Notes: generated by a model from the letters alone, not told the origin. DNA of 64,000 nt from Treponema denticola ATCC 35405 (GCF_000008185.1 NC_002967.9:1922001-1986000); one strand, 5' to 3'; positions 30,601 to 38,516 are shown, numbered from the stretch's first letter. A program made the numbers and translations.

Positions 30601-30701
30601 TAGCTTAAAAAATCTTCCGGATCTTCCAGAAATTGTTGACAAGCTGTAAAAAGTAAAATTACGGCAACAGCCGCTATTAAAATATTTAAAGGTCTTTTCA
30701 T
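27690..30701 (-). CDS. Large surface lipoprotein with InlB B-repeats and a right-handed beta-helix
   Basis: This 1003-residue protein has a signal peptide with lipobox FTAC (Cys21). Residues 300-480 hold InlB B/List-Bact repeats (TFSVVDGTGGTLTAKVDG, YRVEIVDGEAGGKIKADSG, each followed by VTVKFKK or VTVKFYQ). The rest forms pectin-lyase-like beta-helix rungs: GGGVYVGGGTFEMHD, KGGGVYIAPNRSFTMKGGS, GGGVFVDFDSDY, HGGGVFTHGSFTMSGG. Such polymorphic-membrane-like repeats bind host or neighbouring cells in other bacteria. Base composition is richer in G+C than the flanks, and palindromic repeats lie at both ends. The frame is unbroken. The ligand is unknown. Confidence 0.85.
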   Translation of the reverse strand: MKRPLNILIAAVAVILLFTACQQFLEDPEDFLSYWASEAFVKDHSIGSAHRPDNAGVPCVGSSEPVDITLSVHNPKGFSFVMPASSAPAGIVEFKELSSQPTAETDYALERTGFGALKLTYKPSLLQKYEQGSGSLNPTITLKAKDGRVFKQTYTFGIKSNTPPPKPAVVLAKQTNASPEPSYYVLCIDTKDLVDTSAFVGGKYIHDDIAYVTVNGIRYNLKMNDAHNGFSKKPAAPSFLENGTGLMAVGSESLPTASHWVLYYKTNIRIGDGNPPTTYHITLIDNEGVTSDEAVKTIEASGKTHTVTFSVVDGTGGTLTAKVDGSNIQSGSEVGRGKTVTFTANPDTVNGYEVEKWTLDDNEVSGHTSTEYTLYNITDNATVTVKFKKKIYTVTYRVEIVDGEAGGKIKADSGNFVENGSTSVEYGGSVTFTAHPTNTDWKVAEWKRDNAEENGTNGTYTISVTAATTVTVKFYQSTLKNPATWKDLARAVKSAPDNAVITINGEIQATDVANNASRIKVQKNLTIKGENNAILNAVGKQGIFDVFRTFTLQDITLKNSALPSEYSGGAGVYVNPSGTLIMKGSSVITKCSAANSGGGVYVGGGTFEMHDTSAITGCTASKGGGVYVSGGIFKMQDSAIVTPSTGSEQYTAGKNDVYLESGKMITVDGTLSNNPAARITVPDNKYQSTTKVLDGSAVGSEHAKFAVTPEKVTEDSENWNVFWYVDAGGRLKAEFEDPSLLQEVISSRHDNTPFIIKLGNISNLTNVGIPGNKKIMLKADREVTLTCPQKWNDLKHLQVYENASLTLKGPITLQGKDYGINSQYALYVEKNGKAEIKDGVTITGFKNAGRGTVFADGDLTMTGGTITGNKADKGGGVYIAPNRSFTMKGGSIKGNTAGNGGGVFVDFDSDYYMYGTFTMSGGRIEGNTADHGGGVFTHGSFTMSGGIITKNKANTDGKAVMLDHYFDWEDGEIKDNKEGNGAVIGGNVSRYLRKAPGNSNTES

Positions 30702-31225
30702 GAGGGCATAATACTACGGTTTTAATATTTTATCTATTTAAAACGGACTCATATTGCTAAAAAGAACCAAGGTTACCGAAAAAGAACTTTGGTTACTCGC
30801 TGAAAAATGTACATCCGTGTACATTTTTCAGCTTCGAGTTTTGCCTTACGGCAAAACATCGTGAGAATGGAACCACCGGACATCCTGTCCGGCTTATGAT
30901 CGGACATCCGTGTACATTTTTCAGCTTCGAGTTTTGCCTTACGGCAAAACATCGCGAGAATGGAACCACCGGACATCCTGTCCGGCTTATGATCGGACAT
31001 CCGTGTACATTTTTCAGCTTCGAGTTTGCGTTGCAAACTCGTAAGGAGTGGAACCAGCGGCATCCGTGCCGCTGAAGGATTGTACATCAGTGTCCGATTT
31101 TGAACTTCGAGTTTTGCCTTACGGCAAAACATCGTGAGAATGGAACCACTTGAAATTTACGGCATTGTTGTGTTTTTCTCCGTTGCAAATGTCCTATTTT
31201 TTGTGTATAATATAACCGATGATTA
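30702..31225. other. Gene-free stretch between the lipoprotein and the MNT relic
   Basis: This 524-base interval is almost filled by a palindromic tandem array (30799-31151). Bases 30702-30798 are AT-rich and contain a direct repeat of AAGAAC-n-GGTTAC. Bases 31152-31225 carry a TATAAT near 31205 that could drive the downstream remnant. I see no real gene. Confidence 0.8.
30799..31151 (+). repeat. Tandem array of A-B-C palindromic units, 93-base period
   Basis: ACATCCGTGTACATTTTTCA recurs at 30811, 30904 and 30997 (spacing 93 and 93 bases); a diverged unit follows at 31084. Each unit holds palindrome A (full form at 30799-30832, GCTGAAAAATGTACA with its complement around TCCG), palindrome B (30838-30857, GTTTTGCC-TTAC-GGCAAAAC), the link GGAACC, and palindrome C (ACCGGACA-TCC-TGTCCGG). 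In the third unit B becomes GAGTTTGC/GCAAACTC and C becomes AGCGGCA/TGCCGCT, still perfectly paired. Because 93 is divisible by three, a spurious minus-strand reading frame runs through it. Confidence 0.85.
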
Positions 31226-31414
31226 GTGGTTGTAGACGAAAAAAGCGGTAATCCGATTTTACTTTCTCAAAAAGCATATCGGGCTATTCGTAACTGCAGA
31301 ACAACCCCTTGCGATGTAATTGTAAACGATGTATTAAACTTTGATGAGCGCATAAAAAGGCCCACACTGGAAAAAACGGTTTCAACCGAAGGAATATTAA
31401 TATATGAAAAATGA
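31226..31414 (+). pseudogene. Truncated MNT-type nucleotidyltransferase (antitoxin) gene
   Basis: The 62-codon frame encodes ILLSQKAYRAIRNCRTTPCD and VIVNDVLNFDERIKRPTLEK followed by EGILIYEK. This resembles the C-terminal end of minimal nucleotidyltransferases that act as antitoxins of HEPN toxins. The GSxARG catalytic part that should precede it is missing, so the gene is 5'-truncated, ending near the palindromic array. Its stop overlaps the start of a HEPN-like frame by 11 bases, as in complete MNT-HEPN modules. Confidence 0.6.
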
Positions 31415-31508
31415 CCTTGAACATGATGTAAATGAATGGCTCCGGTTTGTTGAAATGGATATTGTTGTAGACTGGTGCAAAGAGCAAATTAAAACCTGCA
31501 GAAGTTAA
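31404..31508 (+). pseudogene. Truncated HEPN-domain gene
   Basis: The 34-codon frame starts MKNDLEHDVNEWLRFVEMDI, the typical N-terminus of HEPN proteins (WLRFAE-D pattern), then loses similarity and stops. The R-x4-6-H ribonuclease motif, normally near the C-terminus, is absent. With the preceding MNT relic this is the debris of an MNT-HEPN toxin-antitoxin pair. Confidence 0.55.
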
Positions 31509-31528
31509 AATTCGTATACCCGCTTATG

Positions 31529-31548
31529 AATGTACATCATTGTACATT
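31529..31548 (+). repeat. Solo palindrome A
   Basis: AATGTACA-TCAT-TGTACATT is a perfect inverted repeat with the same core as palindrome A of the array 700 bases away. It lies 21 bases after the HEPN relic stop. Confidence 0.65.
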
Positions 31549-31676
31549 TCTCGCCTCATCTTTTTTTTGGATTCATCGGTTCCGGCAGGGGATTTTACAC
31601 TTGCAGTGCGATACGCTAATATCGGGATGTATGTAAGCATAAGGACAGTCTGTGTGACTTTTCCACTGACCATAAA

Positions 31677-31696
31677 GTTAATGGGTAATTGGCAAT
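31677..31696 (+). repeat. 20-base inverted repeat, left of the Rpn gene
   Basis: GTTAATGGGTAATTGGCAAT is the exact reverse complement of 32662-32681. The pair brackets the Rpn gene at 31780-32646 like terminal inverted repeats. A partial copy (GTAATTGGCAAT) is present in the AT-rich spacer near 27645, so the string may also belong to a dispersed repeat. Confidence 0.75.
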
Positions 31697-31779
31697 TACA
31701 AATTACCAATTAAAAATTGAAAAGCGGCTCTTTTAAAACTGCGGTAAGTATGGTATAATACAATCAATGAGGAATGGCT

Positions 31780-32646
31780 ATGAGTATGTCAAACAGAAAA
31801 TATAAAGACTCGGTTTTTGTAGACTTGTTCAGTGAGGACGAAAAAGCAAAAGAAAATTTCTTATCTCTTTACAACGCCTTGCACGGTACAAACCTTCCGC
31901 TTTCGTCTCCGGTCGAAAATATAAGGCTTGAAAATGTCATGTACATGAATATTATCAACGATGTTTCCTGCCTTGTAGATGGTAAAATCATCATTCTTGC
32001 AGAACATCAATCTACCATAAACGAAAATATGCCCCTGCGTTTTTTAGAATACATCGCTCGGCTTTATGAAAAACTGCAAGCTCCCACAGACAGATATTTA
32101 AGAAAGCTGTCAAAAATACCCACACCTGAATTCTACGTTTTCTATAACGGCAAGGAAGATTATCCTGAAACTACAACATTAAAGCTATCCGATGCGTTCA
32201 TCACAAAACCAGAGTCAATTCCGCTGGAATTGACAGTGCAAGTCTTAAACATTAACACTGATAAGGCAAACAAAATCCTAACAGCGTGCAAACCGCTTGA
32301 AGAATACAGCCTCTTTGTTGAAGAGGTAAGAAATCAAACACAACTCGATCCGGAAAATGGCTTTACCAATGCTGTAAAGATATGTATAGAAAAAGGCATC
32401 TTAAAAGAATACTTACAGAGAAAATCACGGGAGGTAATAAACATGTTAGTAGCCGAATACGATTATGATACGGACATTGCAGTGCAGAGATCTGAAGAAA
32501 GACAAATAGCTTTTGCCCAAGGTGAAGAAAAAGGCACATACCAAACAAAGCTTGAAACGGCAAAACTAATGAAAGAGGAAAATTGTGAGATTTCCTTTAT
32601 ACAAAAGATGACCGGTCTTTCCAAAGAAGAAATCGAAAAACTTTAG
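31780..32646 (+). CDS. Rpn-family PD-(D/E)XK nuclease / putative transposase
   Basis: This intact 288-residue member has a PD-(D/E)XK core around DVSCLVDGKIIILAEHQS (about residues 62-79), an LRFLEYIARLYEKL helix and the common C-terminal tail SFIQKMTGLSKEEIEKL. ATG 31780 follows TGAGGAATGGCT; an ATG two codons upstream is also possible. It is the complete relative of the deleted gene at 1287-1815, and perfect 20-base inverted repeats flank it. Rpn proteins promote recombination or horizontal gene uptake in E. coli; transposition itself has not been shown for this family as far as I know. Confidence 0.88.
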   Translation: MSMSNRKYKDSVFVDLFSEDEKAKENFLSLYNALHGTNLPLSSPVENIRLENVMYMNIINDVSCLVDGKIIILAEHQSTINENMPLRFLEYIARLYEKLQAPTDRYLRKLSKIPTPEFYVFYNGKEDYPETTTLKLSDAFITKPESIPLELTVQVLNINTDKANKILTACKPLEEYSLFVEEVRNQTQLDPENGFTNAVKICIEKGILKEYLQRKSREVINMLVAEYDYDTDIAVQRSEERQIAFAQGEEKGTYQTKLETAKLMKEENCEISFIQKMTGLSKEEIEKL

Positions 32647-32661
32647 AAAGTGCAGTAATCG

Positions 32662-32681
32662 ATTGCCAATTACCCATTAAC
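32662..32681 (-). repeat. 20-base inverted repeat, right of the Rpn gene
   Basis: ATTGCCAATTACCCATTAAC is the exact complement of 31677-31696 and begins 16 bases after the Rpn stop codon. The similarity ends abruptly on both sides. Confidence 0.75.
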
Positions 32682-32736
32682 CATTAATTTACGTCTACTT
32701 GTATTTTATACCGTATTTTTTTATACTAGCTCTGTT

Positions 32737-33495
32737 ATGAGAAAGTTTTTTACCGTAAACCGTATTATGTATGCATCCGCTTTTTTTGTGTTGTGTGTTG
32801 CACTCGTGATGAATATTACCACGCAAGTTCCGCTTGCCGGCTTTATTCCTGTTGTGCGATGGATTGATGTTGCCGTTAATGCGGTTGCCGCCGGTTTGTG
32901 TGTCTTTTTGTTTATAAAACCGGGCTGCAAAATGATTTCGTATCTATTGTTTTTTATTGAAGGCGGGATTACCGCTCATATGGGTTTTGTCGGTATAGGC
33001 ACCCTCCTTTTTACTGCAGGCTGTGTTATAGTTTTTGTAAACGGAGATTTTAAAACCCGCTATAAAGAAAAGATTGCGGCACTATGTTTGTACTGGATAC
33101 TCATTACGATAGGTCTTTATTTTTCGTTTAATATAAAAATGGCGATATTCGAAATTGCACTTACGCTTTTTCACTTCGGGCTTCTGGTCTGTCTTTATAA
33201 AAAGCTGGAATCAAAGCTATCCTTTCTTTTGCCTGTTGAAGAAATTATTAGTCCTGAAATTCCGCTCCCTGTTAAGGGCTCAGTCTTACGCTTGTCGGAC
33301 TACGGCATTTCGGAGCGGCAAAAGTTTTTTATTCAAGGCACAGTCAACGGCGGAAAAACATACGAAGAGCTCGCTGCCGAATATCACGTAAGTACTTCGG
33401 TTGTAAAAAAAGATATGGCAGCAGCATGCCGTCTTTTAGGTGTAACAAACAAAGAAGATTTGAGGATTTTGCTGCTGCAGTATAAAATTGAGTAA
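32737..33495 (+). CDS. Membrane-bound LuxR-type transcription regulator
   Basis: This 252-residue protein has about six to seven membrane helices over residues 10-160. Its C-terminal LuxR-like helix-turn-helix covers residues 190-252 (LSDYGISERQKFFIQGTVNG, KTYEELAAEYHVSTSVVKKD, ACRLLGVTNKEDLRILL). No receiver domain is present, so a membrane signal is likely to be passed directly to DNA binding at the membrane. Neighbours are a mobile Rpn gene and a convergent TPR lipoprotein, which give no hint about target genes. The membrane half is not a recognised sensor. Confidence 0.75.
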   Translation: MRKFFTVNRIMYASAFFVLCVALVMNITTQVPLAGFIPVVRWIDVAVNAVAAGLCVFLFIKPGCKMISYLLFFIEGGITAHMGFVGIGTLLFTAGCVIVFVNGDFKTRYKEKIAALCLYWILITIGLYFSFNIKMAIFEIALTLFHFGLLVCLYKKLESKLSFLLPVEEIISPEIPLPVKGSVLRLSDYGISERQKFFIQGTVNGGKTYEELAAEYHVSTSVVKKDMAAACRLLGVTNKEDLRILLLQYKIE

Positions 33496-33533
33496 AGATA
33501 ATAGATGAACGCTCTGCGCCGGGGTTGTTGATT

Positions 33534-34598
33534 TTATCTCAAACCGTCGGCTTTTTTCAGCCATTCATAAAAATCAAGACCGGAAACATCTCCGTCAGGC
33601 ACAAAGAGCCGGCCGTCAATCAGGGGTATTATATCTTCTTCTACCAAACCTATGATTGCATCAAAGAAAACACCGTCTATGGCGACATCCTGTATGGGGC
33701 TCGATTTTCCGCTATAAACATATTGGCGGCTGTATTGAGTGAGGGCTTCATTGTCATTACCTATAAGGAGGTGCCACAAAAAAAGAGCTGCATCCTTCCG
33801 TGTTGCCGTTCCCTTCGAAATGTTGACCGAATCGGCATACCATCCGGCAGCCTTTAGCCTGTCTGCAAGCATTGCAGGCCGCCAAAAAGCCGTACCCGTA
33901 ATTGAATCAAGGGCATGGGTATTATCCTGAGTAAGGGTTGTCATATCTATAAGACTTATCTTACTTTGAGTTAAAATTTGAGCCGTAGAGTTTTTAACAT
34001 CCGAATCCACCTTATAGAATTTACGGCAATACTCCCTCTTTTCACCGTAAAGAAGACCGTACTCTTCATTTAAAAAATCCAAAGAAGCATCAAAGGCAAC
34101 AAGCGCCCTAGTATAATCTTCCAAGAGGTAATAGACAAAGCCCAGCTCCGATTGCAGCCTGTATGCCCTCGGATTCAATTTAATCATCGAAATCAAATAA
34201 TCTTTTTTATCTTCAAGCTTGTCGGTTAGCCGCGATTTAACCAAATGCACATATTCTTCGTGAGGATTATAGCTTTCCGCAGTTTTAAGCATTTTTTTGG
34301 CGGAAACCTTATCCCTGTTTAGCAAAAAGTAATCGGCATAAAGGGCATACACCAAGGCAAGATAGGACCTATCCGATGAAGGAACTGCTAAAAGAGCATT
34401 TAAATCCTTTTTTATATCTTCAATCTTTTCCTGATTGTTTTCCCTGTACTGCCTGACAATGTTAATTTCAATATGCTCCACATTCCGAATATTATCTTGA
34501 GATAATGTAGTAGAATAAATCGAATCTTTTTGTATTGTTGAACAAGATACAAAAACCATCAAAACACAAAGCAGCAAAAGAATAAATTTATTTTTCAT
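33534..34598 (-). CDS. TPR-repeat lipoprotein
   Basis: This 354-residue protein has a signal peptide and lipobox FVSC (Cys19). Helical repeats of TPR type cover roughly residues 60-200 (SYLALVYALYADYFLLNRDK, LGFVYYLLEDYTRALVAFDA). The C-terminal part (GTAFWRPAMLADRLKAAGWY, KDAALFLWHLLIGND, DGVFFDAIIGLVEEDIIPLI) resembles S-layer-homology-like strand-helix segments. Its start overlaps the stop of the following large propeller gene as ATGA, so the two are translated together. Probably an envelope assembly factor. Confidence 0.75.
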   Translation of the reverse strand: MKNKFILLLLCVLMVFVSCSTIQKDSIYSTTLSQDNIRNVEHIEINIVRQYRENNQEKIEDIKKDLNALLAVPSSDRSYLALVYALYADYFLLNRDKVSAKKMLKTAESYNPHEEYVHLVKSRLTDKLEDKKDYLISMIKLNPRAYRLQSELGFVYYLLEDYTRALVAFDASLDFLNEEYGLLYGEKREYCRKFYKVDSDVKNSTAQILTQSKISLIDMTTLTQDNTHALDSITGTAFWRPAMLADRLKAAGWYADSVNISKGTATRKDAALFLWHLLIGNDNEALTQYSRQYVYSGKSSPIQDVAIDGVFFDAIIGLVEEDIIPLIDGRLFVPDGDVSGLDFYEWLKKADGLR

Positions 34599-37375
34599 TT
34601 TGAAACTCCCGTATAAGAATGAATGCGGTTATCTATACCGCAGGTTATCAATTCAGGCCTTCCGTTTCCGTCTACATCGATTAGATAAGGAATTCCCGTT
34701 CCTGCAACAGGAAAACCGTTTATGGGTGAAAGGTTCGCACTATAAGCATATATGGAATTTCCTCCTCCCGAAACAAGCACATCATCATAACCGTCCGAAT
34801 CAAGATCGATGAGGGTAATAAGATAATCGGATGCATTTTTTTGCTTTAAAGGAATTTTGTCTATTATATTACATTCGGTATCTATCTTATATAAAAAGCC
34901 GTTATCGGTAATCAAAAAGAACATTTTTAGCTTTTCGGAATAAACGGGTTGAGTTTTACAAGAGCTGTTAAGGTCTATGGAATAAACCGACTCCTCTTTT
35001 CCCTGTATAAGTGAAGGCTTAAGAGAGAACAAGCCCTGCTCCGTTAAAACGGCTTCATAAGTATTATTTTTATATAGAATAGGCTGAACTGCCGAAATAC
35101 CGTCAAGCTCTTTCGGATAACCCGAAATAATTTTTCCCTTATCGTCAAAAACATACATGTAGCTGTCAAAAGAACGGGGAATAGCCGCAATAAAATTGCC
35201 GTACACTGCGGGAGCAGTCTTTAAACGCGTATTCATCTCATCCGAGTAATAAAAGGAAGCTGCACTGTCGACATATAAAAGAACGGGCTTATTGGCAACG
35301 GGAACAACTATCTTGTCCTGTATAATCGCCGGAGAAGAGCTTAACTTTTCTCCGGTTAGAATCGGAAAGCCTGAGGACACTTCCAGATTATAATCCGTTT
35401 TGTAAACGGTTCCTCGAGCAGATACTGCCCAAACGGAATCCACAACCCCCTTTTTAATATCGAGGTTTAAATAGGCCTTATCATCAAGTTTAATCGATTT
35501 TAATTGTCTATCGGCTAAATTTAGGGCATATAGGTTTGTTCCGCTTACCCAATAAGCAAATGGAACATTGTTTGTTCCCTTTCCGCAATAAAGGTTCGAG
35601 CTCAACCTTGAATTAAATTCGAATGGAAAGGCAGAAAGCTCTCCCAAGGAATGAGCTTCGGTTTTTTGAGTATAAACCTCAAATTTAACGGTTTTTTCTT
35701 TTTCAAACCGGATTGAGATCAGGCCCCGTCCGAAACCTTTTAAGACGGATTGTAAAACCTCATTTGTTCTTAAAAATGAGGGAACTTGATTTTCCAAACT
35801 ATAATAAACAAAGACGGAGGTTTCGGGAGAAAAAGATTTTGTTATGTTTTTCCAGTTTTCGGTTTTTACAAGCAAGTCGCCTCTTTTTACGTCATTTAAT
35901 GTAGAAGCTAGAGCTTCGGCACTCTGCGAAAGATAAAGATACCCGCCTTCAATAACATAAAAAGGAGTGGGAAGCTCAACCTTAAAGGCCCGTAAAAGCC
36001 CCGTTAAAATATCGGGAAATTCTATACGCGGTATTCTTATGCCGTCAACAAGAGCCGAGATATTTCTGTTTACAAAAAATGAGGAATAGATTAATTCGAG
36101 GGCTTGCCTGCATAGTTTTTCGTCTTTTAATGAAACAAAAAAGATAGGAACATCGGATTGTTTTACTTCAAAAACACCTATCTCTTCGCCCATCCATGAA
36201 AAAAGCAAGTCATCAATACCCTTATTAAAAACAAATTTGGCTGCCTTATTTGCCGAATTATATGATTGCAATATAGATGAACCTAAAATATCTTTTCCAT
36301 TTTGGAATAAAAATTGGGGGTCCCCCATGTTTATCAAACTTATATAGTCGGCGGATTTAGGGAGCCTGTTCAATATTCCCGGAATAAAGGCTTGTCTTTG
36401 AAGAATAGTATTTAAGCCCTCGGATTCGGTTTCCCACTTACAAAGTCCTGAAAGACGTATATCTTTATAATCCAAGCTAAGATCTATCTTTGCATTTTCC
36501 GGAAATTTAAGGGCACGCACAACATTATTGCTTATAGAATCGTCTTTTGGCGTGTCTTTGGTAAAATAATTTACATCGCTTAATATGCTTAAAGTTCCGC
36601 CCTTCTTTTCTTTGATAAATTTACGCAAGGTTTTAATGTGCTCATCTTCATGCTTTTTAGATAGGGCCGAAAAAAATAAATCTTTGGATGTAGAAGCAAT
36701 TACGGAATCCTTATAATTTAAGATATATATAGCTTGACCGCCGCCCAAATCATACTGCCAAAAACTTATACCGTTTTCGTCAAGAGGCTTAAGCTCTTTT
36801 AAATCAGCCAATAAGTCAGGCTTAAATTTTAAAATAAGGGGTAAAAGCCTTGTTCCTGCCGAACGAAAGCCCAGTTTAGCAAAAATCAAGAAACTACCGT
36901 TGGGATAGGCCGCAATGTCTAAGCTGATATTTGAGGCAGAACCGAACCACCATGAGGACAGCATTGGAGAGGCTCTAAAAGAACGGATAGTTCCCTGTAA
37001 TTGAGCAGTTTCAGGCGAGCTTAAAACCGAATCAAGGGTCTGCATTGAAAGAGTCTTTTGTAAAAATTCCCCTGCAGAATCTATGTTTACATAGGCATAA
37101 TGCCCTTCAGGTATATACTCGATAGGATTTATACCATCGATTGCAGAATAAATAAGAAAACCCGCAACAGGTAAAACCAATACAAGTACAATGACTAAAA
37201 AAGTCATTCCGATTTTAAAGAAAACACCGTGCTTTTTTTTGATTTTTACTTCTTTTGTTTCGGGTGTTTTCTTTTCTTCCAAGGAAGCTTCGTTATCATT
37301 TTCTAAAACATTATTTTCAACAACAACGGCTTCATCATTTTTTTGATCTAATACGGTCTCGGGATTATCGCTCAT
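34595..37375 (-). CDS. Large membrane-anchored protein with C-terminal FG-GAP/propeller repeats
   Basis: This 926-residue protein has an acidic cytoplasmic tail of about 50 residues, one membrane helix (about residues 52-75) and a long external part. Residues 80-600 are not recognised but look like a duplicated alpha/beta module (HYAYVNIDSAGEFLQKTLSM, ISLINMGDPQFLFQNGKDIL). The C-terminal 300 residues carry propeller-type strands with DLDSDGYDDVLVSGGGNSIY and LIDVDGNGRPELITCGIDNR, the calcium-binding loops of FG-GAP repeats. It is translated with the TPR lipoprotein. Function unknown. Confidence 0.75.
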   Translation of the reverse strand: MSDNPETVLDQKNDEAVVVENNVLENDNEASLEEKKTPETKEVKIKKKHGVFFKIGMTFLVIVLVLVLPVAGFLIYSAIDGINPIEYIPEGHYAYVNIDSAGEFLQKTLSMQTLDSVLSSPETAQLQGTIRSFRASPMLSSWWFGSASNISLDIAAYPNGSFLIFAKLGFRSAGTRLLPLILKFKPDLLADLKELKPLDENGISFWQYDLGGGQAIYILNYKDSVIASTSKDLFFSALSKKHEDEHIKTLRKFIKEKKGGTLSILSDVNYFTKDTPKDDSISNNVVRALKFPENAKIDLSLDYKDIRLSGLCKWETESEGLNTILQRQAFIPGILNRLPKSADYISLINMGDPQFLFQNGKDILGSSILQSYNSANKAAKFVFNKGIDDLLFSWMGEEIGVFEVKQSDVPIFFVSLKDEKLCRQALELIYSSFFVNRNISALVDGIRIPRIEFPDILTGLLRAFKVELPTPFYVIEGGYLYLSQSAEALASTLNDVKRGDLLVKTENWKNITKSFSPETSVFVYYSLENQVPSFLRTNEVLQSVLKGFGRGLISIRFEKEKTVKFEVYTQKTEAHSLGELSAFPFEFNSRLSSNLYCGKGTNNVPFAYWVSGTNLYALNLADRQLKSIKLDDKAYLNLDIKKGVVDSVWAVSARGTVYKTDYNLEVSSGFPILTGEKLSSSPAIIQDKIVVPVANKPVLLYVDSAASFYYSDEMNTRLKTAPAVYGNFIAAIPRSFDSYMYVFDDKGKIISGYPKELDGISAVQPILYKNNTYEAVLTEQGLFSLKPSLIQGKEESVYSIDLNSSCKTQPVYSEKLKMFFLITDNGFLYKIDTECNIIDKIPLKQKNASDYLITLIDLDSDGYDDVLVSGGGNSIYAYSANLSPINGFPVAGTGIPYLIDVDGNGRPELITCGIDNRIHSYTGVSK

Positions 37376-37450
37376 CTAAGTTCTCCAAATTTAATTGTGT
37401 TTACTATTATAGAACTAAAGAAGCAAAAAATCAAGCATGGTGAGAATAAT

Positions 37451-37484
37451 AAAAAAACGGCTCATCCTTTGAATGAGCCGTTTT
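37451..37484 (-). terminator. Terminator of rpsD
   Basis: AAAACGGCTCAT (37454-37465) pairs perfectly with ATGAGCCGTTTT (37473-37484) around an eight-base loop. On the minus strand it ends in a run of U, 42 bases after the rpsD stop. Confidence 0.9.
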
Positions 37485-37525
37485 GTGCAAGAGCTTAAAT
37501 CCAAGTTTAAGCTTAAAGCTAAGAC

Positions 37526-38146
37526 TTAAGCATTTCTTGAATAGTATTCAACAACGTTCTGGATATTTCCTACGGGCTGAATATCCGTAGTAACAGGTAA
37601 AATATTTACCGTTGCAGAAAGTTTTTCGTCATCAATTGTGAGCCAAGAACCTCTCGCACTTTGAGAAGTGCTCATATTATGACGGATAAGGTTTTGAATA
37701 CCTTTTTTATTTTTTGTTGTAATAACATCGTTTACACTTACGCACATCGAGGGAATGTTTACGGGCTTTCCGTTAATAAAGAAATAAGCATGCGTGACCA
37801 TTTGTCTGGCCTGTGCACGGCTGATAGCAAAGCCCATTCGATAAATCGTATTATCCAAACGCTGTTCCATCAAGGAAATCATATTGTCACCGGTAACACC
37901 GGGCATTCGGCTTGCTTTTTTATATAGATTCCTAAACTGCCGTTCCGAAATTCCATAAGCAAATCTGAATTTTTGTTTTTCCTTTAATTGTTCACCATAA
38001 ACAGAAGTCTTGCCCCGTTTTCTTGCGCCGCGTTCTTTTCCGGGACCATTCGGCTTGCGATCCAAAAGTTTGTCATATTTTGGGTTGCCGTAAATATTAA
38101 CGCCGAGTCGTCTAACTGTTTTTCCCTTAGGCTGTTTAATCGCCAT
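37526..38146 (-). CDS. rpsD: 30S ribosomal protein S4
   Basis: S4 binds 16S rRNA early in small-subunit assembly. The 206-residue protein has the S4 RNA-binding domain (LEQRLDNTIYRMGFAISRAQ-like core, then MVTHAYFFINGKPVNIPS). The N-terminus lacks the zinc-binding cysteines of the C+ type, so this is the C- paralogue. It stands alone rather than in the alpha operon (no rpsK, rpsM or rpoA nearby). A GAGGTG ribosome binding site precedes its ATG, and a strong terminator follows. Confidence 0.98.
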   Translation of the reverse strand: MAIKQPKGKTVRRLGVNIYGNPKYDKLLDRKPNGPGKERGARKRGKTSVYGEQLKEKQKFRFAYGISERQFRNLYKKASRMPGVTGDNMISLMEQRLDNTIYRMGFAISRAQARQMVTHAYFFINGKPVNIPSMCVSVNDVITTKNKKGIQNLIRHNMSTSQSARGSWLTIDDEKLSATVNILPVTTDIQPVGNIQNVVEYYSRNA

Positions 38147-38253
38147 TCGTCACCTCTTATAACAATAAAATAGATTTTTAAGCCTATCAAAATCAGACTG
38201 TTTTGTCAAGTAATTAAAAATTATGGAAACAGTAAAATAGGCGGCAAATCTAT

Positions 38254-38326
38254 GCGCCCGACACGATTCGAACGTGCGACCTGCGGATTCGAAGTCCGAT
38301 GCTCTATCCAGCTGAGCTACAGGCGC
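38254..38326 (-). tRNA. tRNA-Arg (anticodon TCG)
   Basis: The 73-base cloverleaf has acceptor arms GCGCCTG/CGGGCGC, D arm GCTCAGCTGGATAGAGC, anticodon stem CGGA/TCCG around CTTCGAA (anticodon TCG) and T arm GCACG-TTCGAAT-CGTGT. No encoded CCA. Confidence 0.95.
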
Positions 38327-38358
38327 AAAAAATGCGAAGCCTTGCAAGCTCCGCAGAG

Positions 38359-38431
38359 GGTGGGTAGTGGGATTTGAACCCACGACAACCAGAACCACAA
38401 TCTGGCGCTCTACCCCTGAACTATACCCACC
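38359..38431 (-). tRNA. tRNA-His (anticodon GTG)
   Basis: Cloverleaf with acceptor arms GTGGGTA/TACCCAC, an encoded extra G at -1 facing the C discriminator typical of tRNA-His, and anticodon stem CCAGA/TCTGG around TTGTGGT (anticodon GTG). It lies 32 bases upstream of the tRNA-Arg gene, and both are likely processed from one transcript. Confidence 0.95.
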
Positions 38432-38516
38432 AAGGACAAGGGACATTATGCTAAAAAACACAAAAAATGTCAAGGTCTTTTTTTTACAAAAATAGACAAA
38501 GTTCGGTTTTTAAGCC

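Noticed and set aside
30773-31132. A 119-codon minus-strand reading frame with a 31-residue repeat.
   Set aside because: It is exactly the 93-base palindromic array read in one frame. It has no ribosome binding site and the same sequence is built of inverted repeats, so it is a by-product.
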